The position numbers were made by a program, and so were the translations under genes. This document shows, piece by piece, positions 58,091 to 64,000 of a stretch of 64,000 bases of DNA. The stretch spans positions 1 through 64,000 of the forward strand of contig JACKQF010000012.1 in the NCBI GenBank assembly GCA_024232965.1, given 5' to 3'. The first letter of the stretch is position 1. Every line of letters starts with the position of its first letter. This stretch comes from Verrucomicrobiaceae bacterium (GTDB lineage Bacteria; Verrucomicrobiota; Verrucomicrobiia; Verrucomicrobiales; Verrucomicrobiaceae). The notes beneath the pieces were generated by a model. It saw only the letters and a list, made by a program, of their open reading frames with translations. It did not search any database and was not told the origin of the DNA.

Positions 58091-59425
58091 GTGAAGATTG
58101 GCATCCTATGGGTGATAGCAGTACTGATGGCGGGGGCCTTACCGCCGATCCGTGCGTCAGATGGAACCGCGGCACCCGCATTGCGAGTGCTGCGCGATGA
58201 ATGCATTGGCTGCCACAAGCCAGGGAAGGCTAAAGGGGGCCTGCTGCTGACGAGCCGAGAAAAGATGTTGCTTGGTGGTGACGATGGACCCGCGATTGAG
58301 CCGGGGAAACCTGACAAAAGTCCACTGGTGACGCTCCTGGTCTCCGAGGCGGATCCTCACATGCCGCCGAAGAAACAACTGCCCGCCGACAAGATTGAGG
58401 CGCTGCGGCGCTGGGTCACTGCAGGTGCGGTGTGGGATGCATCGGTGTTTGACGAACTACCTGCGGTCACACCCATTGCCTTGCAGTCCACGCCGTCCGG
58501 TTATCGACCGGTGCTGGCATTGGCCGTTTCTCCTGATCAGAAGGTTCTGGCGGTTGCGCGTGGTGTGGAAGTAGTTTTGTGTGATCTTACGAAGCCTGAA
58601 CACCCGTCGCTACGAGTCATTGGTGACACCGTGGAGCCGGTACAATCGTTGGGCTGGAGCCCGGATGGTGCCCTATTGGCGATTGGGGGATTCAGGCAAG
58701 TGCGACTTTGGGATGTGTCGGCAGCGAAAGTGCGGTCAGTAATCAATGAGAGGTTCGTCGGCCAAATCTCATCGCTTGTGTTTACGAAAGACCAAAAAGA
58801 GCTCTTTTTGGCAGATGGATTGCCGGGCGTGGGTGGCTACATCCACCGCATTGATGTGGCGGAACCCGCACTGTTGGCGACGTGGAAGGCCCATGACGAT
58901 GTGATCTACGGGCTACGGATTTCCGCGAAGGGAGATTGGTTGGCGAGCGCGGGTGCTGACAAGATGGCGCGGCTTTGGAGTGTTGCAGATGGCAAATTGC
59001 TGGGCACCTACGAGGGGCACACGAACCACATTTTGGGGGTCGCATTCGATAAGGATGCGACCCGTCTCGCTACGGCCGGGGCCGACCGGGAAGTAAAGGT
59101 GTGGGATGCGCAGAGCCACGAACAAGACGTTAGCTTGGGTGATAAAAAAACCGCCTTCACTGCCTTGGATTGGACTCCGGACGGGCGAGTGTTGGTCGCC
59201 GTGACAGAGCGGGGTAGCGGGAGCGCCTACACTGATTTGAAAGTCCACAATGGCGAACAGCGCTCGGAAACGGCAACGGAACGGAAATTGGTCAGTGCAG
59301 GAGAGTCGCTCAATTGTGTTGCGCTGACTGGGGACGGTAAAACGGCCTTTGCAGGCGGGCAAAGTGGCAAGGTTTACATCTGGGCAACGGAGAACGGTAA
59401 ACAGACGGGTTTGATTGAGCCGTGA
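58091..59425 (+). CDS. PSCyt1 cytochrome plus WD40-propeller protein
   Basis: This 444-residue protein starts at GTG 58091, which opens a clean signal peptide (MKIGILWVIAVLMAGALPPIRA). A GTG at 58010 would put 27 non-signal residues in front. A planctomycete-type cytochrome c domain follows: ECIGCH heme motif (38-42), GGLLLTSREKMLLGGDDGPAIEPGKPDKSPL and MPPKKQLPADKIEALRRWV. Residues from about 145 form WD40 repeats (SLGWSPDGALLAIGGFRQVRLWDV, GLRISAKGDWLASAGADKMARLWSV, GVAFDKDATRLATAGADREVKVWDA). This fusion is common in the PVC group; the electron partner is unknown. It is divergent from trmD, with 86 nt between the starts. Confidence 0.87.
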   Translation: MKIGILWVIAVLMAGALPPIRASDGTAAPALRVLRDECIGCHKPGKAKGGLLLTSREKMLLGGDDGPAIEPGKPDKSPLVTLLVSEADPHMPPKKQLPADKIEALRRWVTAGAVWDASVFDELPAVTPIALQSTPSGYRPVLALAVSPDQKVLAVARGVEVVLCDLTKPEHPSLRVIGDTVEPVQSLGWSPDGALLAIGGFRQVRLWDVSAAKVRSVINERFVGQISSLVFTKDQKELFLADGLPGVGGYIHRIDVAEPALLATWKAHDDVIYGLRISAKGDWLASAGADKMARLWSVADGKLLGTYEGHTNHILGVAFDKDATRLATAGADREVKVWDAQSHEQDVSLGDKKTAFTALDWTPDGRVLVAVTERGSGSAYTDLKVHNGEQRSETATERKLVSAGESLNCVALTGDGKTAFAGGQSGKVYIWATENGKQTGLIEP

Positions 59426-59529
59426 TCCTTGCTAGGCAATGATTCCAGCGCCATGATTCAATGCAGATTCTTTTGCTGTTCCTAGAGTAATGGATTGACC
59501 TTTTTGAGATTCCAATCAATAAAAATAGT

Positions 59530-60777
59530 ATGCTGCCACCAATCTCACAGGAAAGATGCCCGACGGGAAAATGGTCAAGGCGTCGTGCGTTGACTTTCCT
59601 GGCCGGGTTGGCGGGCATTCCCCGAGTGTCCGCCGCCCAGACGGCCGACCCAGTGGCCGATATTTCCCGCGAGGTGGTGCTTCGAGGTCGGGACGGTGGA
59701 GGTCCGACGTGGTTTCATCCGCGTGCATGCCTGCTGCCTGGTGGTAAAGTCTTCATGACGCTGCAAGAAATCGCTGGTTCTGACTACTTTGGCCCGGTTC
59801 ACTTCATGCAAACAGACAACCTGGGCAAGACTTGGTCCTCGCCGACCCCCGTGCCGCCGCTCGGTAGGGTTGCGCAAGCGGGCGGCGTCGAAGAAGGCGT
59901 TTGCGACGTGGTGCCGCAATTTCATGCCCCCACGGAAGCTGTCCTGGCGCTCGGTCACAATGTCTTTTATAGCGGTCCCAAGTTTTCCCGCGATCAGCCA
60001 CCCCGTTGGCCTGTTTATGCGGTCTGGAAAGGTGGGGAATGGGGGCCTCGGCATGCGTTGACGTGGGATGATCCCCGTGGGAGCGAGATTTTCACCAACA
60101 ACTGTGGGCAGCGGGTGATTCGTCCCGATGGCGATATTATGATGTCCTTCACATTTGGGGTGAAGGGGAAGCCGCGGGCCGTTTGTGGGGTCCTGGCGGG
60201 GTTTGATGGTGAGACGCTGACCGTCAAAAAAACTGGGGCTCCGCTTGAATTGGCCGCAGGGCGTGGCCTGCTGGAGCCATCACTAACGACCTTCAAGGGT
60301 AGATATTTTTTGACGATCAGAGCGGAAGACGACCACGGCTACGTCTCCGTCAGCGAAGACGGTCTGGATTGGGCGCCACAGAAAGCCTGGGCCTGGGATG
60401 ATGGCGAGGCGGTATCGATGTCCACGACCCAGCAACATTGGCTAACCCATTCGGAGGCCCTCTACCTTGTCTATACTCGAAAAGACGCACAGAATGCGAA
60501 GGTGATGCGCTGGCGGTCTCCCTTGTGGATGGCGCAGGTTGATCCTGTGACCCTACGCTTGAAGCGCTCGACAGAACGGATTGTGTTTCCGCTGGTCGGG
60601 GACGGCGTTAACGATCCAAATAAGGTTGCGTTGATGGGCAATTTTCATGTCACCAACGTCAGTCCACACGAGTCCTGGGTGACTGTCGGCGAATGGCAGC
60701 CTCGCAATCAGATCCATGGCGATTTGCTATTGGCCCGCATCCGTTGGGCCAGCCCAAACGAATCCGTCTTAGTGTAG
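59530..60777 (+). CDS. Exported sialidase-like (BNR) protein
   Basis: This 415-residue protein has a Tat-like N-terminus (WSRRRALTFLAGLAGIPRVSAAQ). The propeller shows HPRACLLPGGKVFMTLQEI, QTDNLGKTWSSPTPVPPLG (Asp box), NNCGQRVIRPDGDIMMSF, GRGLLEPSLTTFKGRYFLTIRAEDDHGYVSVSEDGLDW and LTHSEALYLVYTRKDAQNAKVMRWRSPLWMAQVD. It is related to exo-alpha-sialidase-like proteins of PVC bacteria but single-domain, unlike the giant propeller protein at 30-35 kb. The true substrate is uncertain. It lies 104 nt after the cytochrome-WD40 gene and 15 nt before DUF2851. Confidence 0.82.
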   Translation: MLPPISQERCPTGKWSRRRALTFLAGLAGIPRVSAAQTADPVADISREVVLRGRDGGGPTWFHPRACLLPGGKVFMTLQEIAGSDYFGPVHFMQTDNLGKTWSSPTPVPPLGRVAQAGGVEEGVCDVVPQFHAPTEAVLALGHNVFYSGPKFSRDQPPRWPVYAVWKGGEWGPRHALTWDDPRGSEIFTNNCGQRVIRPDGDIMMSFTFGVKGKPRAVCGVLAGFDGETLTVKKTGAPLELAAGRGLLEPSLTTFKGRYFLTIRAEDDHGYVSVSEDGLDWAPQKAWAWDDGEAVSMSTTQQHWLTHSEALYLVYTRKDAQNAKVMRWRSPLWMAQVDPVTLRLKRSTERIVFPLVGDGVNDPNKVALMGNFHVTNVSPHESWVTVGEWQPRNQIHGDLLLARIRWASPNESVLV

Positions 60778-60792
60778 TTATTTTCTCTCTCG

Positions 60793-62214
60793 ATGACTCT
60801 CCCATCCACACCGCCGCTTCCTCTCGCTGACCGATACGAACGTTTTCGGGATTCCGTTTTTTCAGGTCTTGAGGAGCCGACACGACTGCCAGGCTTCGAT
60901 GAGCCGCTATGCGAGCTGGATTTGCAGAGTCTATGGTTTTGCGGGTCTTTTGGCAGCGAGTTCAAGACCGAGGACGGGCGAACCGTAAAGATCACCGACT
61001 TTGGCTCGTGGAACGCCGGGGCGGGTCCTGATTTTAATGGCGTCTCGATGCTGATCGATGGCCAAGCGGTGCGCGGAGACGTCGAACTGGATCCCGATGT
61101 GCGCGATTGGGAGCGGCATCTGCACGCTGGAAATCCGGAGTACAACAAGGTGGTGCTGCATGTTTTTCTAAGCTCGCCCCAAAATCAGAAGCACTTCACG
61201 CGCACCTCCAACCACCTGGATGTCCCCCAGGTGCAGCTGACTGCCGCGATGCTGGCAGTCGACGCGGCCCCCAAAAGCCGCGATGCCGCTGCTCGGATCG
61301 GGCGCTGTGCGACACCCTTGCGGGATATGGAGCCAGCACGAATCACCAGCATGCTGGAAAGTGCCGCGCAATTCCGGCTTCAGGCAAAGTCGCGGCGTCT
61401 CTACCGGATCATCGCCGCCTCTGGGCGAGAGCAGGCTATTTATCAGGCGCTGGCCCAGACGCTGGGTTATCTGCACAATCAGCGTCCTTTTGCCATTCTC
61501 TCTCAGCGTCTGCCGCTGAATCGAATGCTAAAAGAACCCACCGCCCAGCGCGAAGCTCTGCTATTCGGTGTCTCTGGGTTCTTGGAGATGGCACGGCCAG
61601 ACGATATTCAAAAAGACAGCCGTGCCTACCTCCGGGGTCTTTGGTCGCATTGGTGGAAAATCCGCCAGAGCTGCTCGCGTTGGATGGAACCGCAGCAGAT
61701 GCTGCGCTGGAAAATGACGGCCATCCGCCCAGGGAACCATCCGCAACGCAGGTTGGGTGCGCTACTGGCCATCCTTGCGAATTGGGAAGTCGTCGCGCCG
61801 CCACTGATGGACGCCACCCGCTGGAGCCTGGCTGCTTGGCGCGATACGGTGGCTGGTCTGAAGCACGATTTTTGGTCCAGTCACTACAGCCTCTCTGCAG
61901 ACGAAGCTGAATCCCCGATGGCGCTCGTCGGGGCGACCCGCGTGCATGAGATGCTGGCCAACGTCGTCTACCCGCTCCTGGTGCCAGAGCGGACTCGTCT
62001 TTGGGCCGAGTATTTGGAGCTTCCGGCTCTCCTCGATAACCAAAAAGTCCGCAAAGCCATCACCCGACTTTTCGGGGATCACCCCGATGCTGCGAACTTT
62101 CGCAAGCTGCTTTTCCAGCACCAGGGGTTACTGCAAATTTATGAGGACTTCTGCCTCGCCGACGACTCCGCTTGCGCAGATTGCCCTTTCCCTGAACGTC
62201 TCAAGGAGTGGTGA
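60793..62214 (+). CDS. DUF2851 protein
   Basis: This is a 473-residue cytoplasmic protein of the DUF2851 family. LCELDLQSLWFCGSF, VKITDFGSWNAGAGPDFNGVSMLIDGQAVRGDVELDPDVRDWERHLHAGNPEYNKVVLHVFL is the conserved N-terminal block; the C-terminus ends with a cysteine pair, ADDSACADCPFPERL. The NxGxGPDF and G-D-V-E-L-H-like residues recall nuclease-type folds, but no activity is known. Members are widespread in Bacteroidetes and Verrucomicrobia. It converges on trpE with a 7-nt gap. Confidence 0.88.
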   Translation: MTLPSTPPLPLADRYERFRDSVFSGLEEPTRLPGFDEPLCELDLQSLWFCGSFGSEFKTEDGRTVKITDFGSWNAGAGPDFNGVSMLIDGQAVRGDVELDPDVRDWERHLHAGNPEYNKVVLHVFLSSPQNQKHFTRTSNHLDVPQVQLTAAMLAVDAAPKSRDAAARIGRCATPLRDMEPARITSMLESAAQFRLQAKSRRLYRIIAASGREQAIYQALAQTLGYLHNQRPFAILSQRLPLNRMLKEPTAQREALLFGVSGFLEMARPDDIQKDSRAYLRGLWSHWWKIRQSCSRWMEPQQMLRWKMTAIRPGNHPQRRLGALLAILANWEVVAPPLMDATRWSLAAWRDTVAGLKHDFWSSHYSLSADEAESPMALVGATRVHEMLANVVYPLLVPERTRLWAEYLELPALLDNQKVRKAITRLFGDHPDAANFRKLLFQHQGLLQIYEDFCLADDSACADCPFPERLKEW

Positions 62215-62221
62215 TCGGTAG

Positions 62222-63736
62222 TCAAGGGTTGCCGAGCTCCCGCGCCCATTGAATGGCGCGCAGGATGCCGGTGGCCTTGTTGACCGTCTCATCGTACTCG
62301 TACGCCGGATCGGAATCTGCCACAACTCCGGCGCCCGCCTGGACGTAGGCCTTTCCGTCCTTCAGTACGCAGGTGCGCAGGGCGATGCAGCTATCCAAGT
62401 TCCCGTCGAATCCGTAGTAGCCCACGGCGCCGGCATAGGCGCAGCGTTTGCTTTTTTCGAGTTCGTTGATGATCTCCATCGCGCGCACTTTGGGCGATCC
62501 ACTGACCGTTCCCGCAGGGAAGGTCGCGCGCATAACGTCGTAAGCGCTTTTGTCTGCTCTCAGCTTTCCATCGACATTGGAGACGATGTGCATCACGTGC
62601 GAGTAGCGCTCTATGATCATAAGTTCGTTGACGCGGACACTGCCAAATTCCGCGACGCGCCCGACATCGTTGCGTGCTAGATCGACTAGCATGATGTGTT
62701 CGGCGCGTTCTTTGGGATCGCTCAAGAGGTCTGCGGCCAGCGCATCATCTTCCTCCTGTGTTTTGCCCCTCCAGCGAGTGCCCGCAATTGGACGGATTTC
62801 GATGCGCCCATCGATGCACTTCACATGCACTTCCGGCGAACTGCCTACGAGGCTAAAGCCCTGCGGGAACTGCATGCAGAACATGTAGGGAGATGGGTTC
62901 ACGTGGCGCAGCGCGCGGTAGAGATCGATCGGCGTGCCTTCGTAGTCTGTCTCAAAACGTTGCGACGGCACGACCTGGAAGACATCCCCGGCGGCGATGT
63001 ACTCTTTGGCGGTGCGCACCATGCCTTCGTATTCTTCGCGCGTGGTGTTACCCGTCGGAGGAGTCACAGGTGTGCTACCGGCTGCTCGGAACGTGTGCAT
63101 CGGCTTGACAGCCAGTGGTTGCTCCAATTTCTCAATGATGGCCGCAATTTGCTGGCGCGCCCATTCGTAGGCGGCAGGGAGGTCTGCGTGTTCGTCGGTG
63201 TGGACGTTGGCGATGATGGAGAGCTTGCGATGCCGATGATCAAATACCAGCACGGTATCAGTGACAAAGAAGACCATGTCCGGAAGGCCAAGTTGATCTG
63301 GTGGTGGCGACGGCAGGGTGGGCTCAAAGAAGCGCACCATGTCATAGGACAAGAAGCCGACCGCTCCGCCGTGAAAGACGGGCAGGGGAGCCTTGTCGAT
63401 CGGCCGGTAAGGGCGCATCAGATCTTCCAACTCGTGCAGCGGATCCCGATCGGTCGTGAAGCGCCTTACTTTGCCGCGCTCCTCGATTTCGATATCCTTA
63501 CCGCGAGCGGTGAAGATGATGCGTGGTGAACTGCCCAGCAGTGAGTAACGGCCGGAGTGTTGGGTCAGCTCTGCAGACTCCAAAAGGAAGCCGCAGCGTC
63601 CGTCGTGGATACGTTGGAATGTGGAAAGCGGGGTCTCGTAGTCTGCCGCGAGTTCGGCGAGGACAGGAACGAGATTTCCCTGGGCGGCGAGGCCGCAGAA
63701 GGTATCAAAATCTGGTTGTAAATGAAGGTCTGGCAT
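62222..63736 (-). CDS. trpE: Anthranilate synthase component I
   Basis: This 504-residue enzyme makes anthranilate from chorismate and glutamine-derived ammonia with TrpG, the first step of tryptophan synthesis. The start is MPDLHLQPDFDTFCGLAAQGN. The N-terminal Trp-binding segment LLESAELTQHSGRYSLLGSSPR is present. The chorismate-binding domain has VKTAKEYIAAGDVFQVVPSQRFE-like sequence (AAGDVFQVVPSQR), GSSPEVHVK, IRPIAGTRWRGKTQEED, EHIMLVDLARNDVGRV, ATFPAGTVSGSPKVRAMEII and AGAVGYYGFDGNLDSCIALRT. No trpG or trpD is adjacent in the window. The PIAGTR/RG region fits TrpE rather than PabB. Confidence 0.95.
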   Translation of the reverse strand: MPDLHLQPDFDTFCGLAAQGNLVPVLAELAADYETPLSTFQRIHDGRCGFLLESAELTQHSGRYSLLGSSPRIIFTARGKDIEIEERGKVRRFTTDRDPLHELEDLMRPYRPIDKAPLPVFHGGAVGFLSYDMVRFFEPTLPSPPPDQLGLPDMVFFVTDTVLVFDHRHRKLSIIANVHTDEHADLPAAYEWARQQIAAIIEKLEQPLAVKPMHTFRAAGSTPVTPPTGNTTREEYEGMVRTAKEYIAAGDVFQVVPSQRFETDYEGTPIDLYRALRHVNPSPYMFCMQFPQGFSLVGSSPEVHVKCIDGRIEIRPIAGTRWRGKTQEEDDALAADLLSDPKERAEHIMLVDLARNDVGRVAEFGSVRVNELMIIERYSHVMHIVSNVDGKLRADKSAYDVMRATFPAGTVSGSPKVRAMEIINELEKSKRCAYAGAVGYYGFDGNLDSCIALRTCVLKDGKAYVQAGAGVVADSDPAYEYDETVNKATGILRAIQWARELGNP

Positions 63737-63800
63737 GGGGCGGGGTGGAGCGAAAGTGAAACTGAGACAAGAGGCGGGCGCAAGGCCGGGTCATGTCTCT

Positions 63801-64000
63801 TCACCAACGCACGACGGAGCTAGCCCAGGTCAGGCCTGCGCCAAAGGCCACGAGAAGCAGGATGTCGCCGCGCTTGATGACGCCAGCGCGATTGGCCTCG
63901 TCTAGCGCCAACGGGATGGATGCGGCAGAGGTGTTGCCATACTTCTGCAAATTCACAAAGGTGCGCTCGGCTGGCACGCCCAAGCGATCCACGATGGCGG
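63801..64000 (-). CDS. fabH: 3-oxoacyl-ACP synthase III, C-terminal part
   Basis: The 3' end of a gene is present; the start lies beyond the right edge. The last 66 codons read FVNLQKYGNTSAASIPLALDEANRAGVIKRGDILLLVAFGAGLTWASSVVRW. GNTSAAS carries the catalytic Asn of KASIII, and FGAGLTWASSVVRW is the standard C-terminus. The enzyme starts fatty-acid synthesis by condensing acetyl-CoA with malonyl-ACP. The Cys and His of the triad are outside the window. Confidence 0.93.
   Translation of the reverse strand, partial: AIVDRLGVPAERTFVNLQKYGNTSAASIPLALDEANRAGVIKRGDILLLVAFGAGLTWASSVVRW

Noticed and set aside
1..64000. CRISPR array, prophage or insertion sequence
   Set aside because: No regularly spaced direct repeats, transposase, integrase or terminal inverted repeats were seen; the repeats found are coding modules or regulatory dyads.

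Overview
The window reads as chromosomal DNA of a GC-rich member of the PVC group, most likely a verrucomicrobium (Verrucomicrobiaceae / Prosthecobacter-like). This is inferred from families typical of that group: DUF1501 next to DUF1549/DUF1553, planctomycete-type cytochrome c domains, a PVC-type CxxCH dehydrogenase, several exported sulfatases, DUF1080, DUF1593 and Tat-exported Gfo/Idh/MocA oxidoreductases. These sit among ordinary housekeeping genes (pheS, trmD, mutL, panD, trpE, fabH). No rRNA, tRNA, CRISPR array, transposase or integrase was recognised. Translational coupling is common (ATGA or TGATG stop/start overlaps) and Shine-Dalgarno sequences are mostly weak.

Left part (1-16 kb). 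A truncated PSCyt1/DUF1549 gene runs off the left edge. It is followed by a plus-strand run: an EF-hand serine hydrolase, an alpha/beta hydrolase, and a chimeric ORF that fuses the start of an esterase to a sulfatase lacking its active-site cysteine. Converging on it is a minus-strand cassette of an ECF sigma factor, a FecR-type regulator and a 1246-residue modular exported protein. A plus-strand cluster then encodes sulfatase, DUF1593, DUF1080 and sulfatase.

15-27 kb. A GntR/UTRA repressor is divergent from deoC, with a nested palindrome over the predicted deoC promoter. Next come pheS without an adjacent pheT, a Tat-exported amidohydrolase coupled to a large PVC-type heme-binding dehydrogenase, and, on the minus strand, DUF1549/DUF1553, DUF1501 and an exported Gfo/Idh/MocA oxidoreductase.

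27-35 kb is the most system-like part. One minus-strand transcription unit encodes a giant exported protein with several sialidase-like (BNR) propellers, a BASS-family transporter, an APH-fold kinase and an HpcH/HpaI aldolase. The gaps are 6 nt or 4-nt overlaps, and a Gfo/Idh/MocA gene lies 94 nt downstream. It looks like a catabolic route from an extracellular glycan or sugar acid to cytoplasmic aldol cleavage. The substrate cannot be read from the sequence.

35-46 kb. A minus-strand block holds aldose 1-epimerase, PP2C phosphatase, a redoxin, DUF3592, a complete Fe3+/spermidine-type ABC importer (ATPase, anchored binding protein, fused permease), and a membrane protein that resembles M48 peptidases but has lost the HEXXH histidines.

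46-64 kb. This part holds aldo/keto reductase, Dabb protein, an SGNH plus alpha/beta-hydrolase fusion, a double-VWA membrane protein, panD, mutL (with the endonuclease motif), a HesB/IscA protein, an MTAP-type phosphorylase, an excisionase-type-HTH/receiver regulator behind a long AT-rich leader, trmD, a cytochrome-WD40 protein, an exported sialidase-like protein, DUF2851, trpE and the 3' end of fabH.
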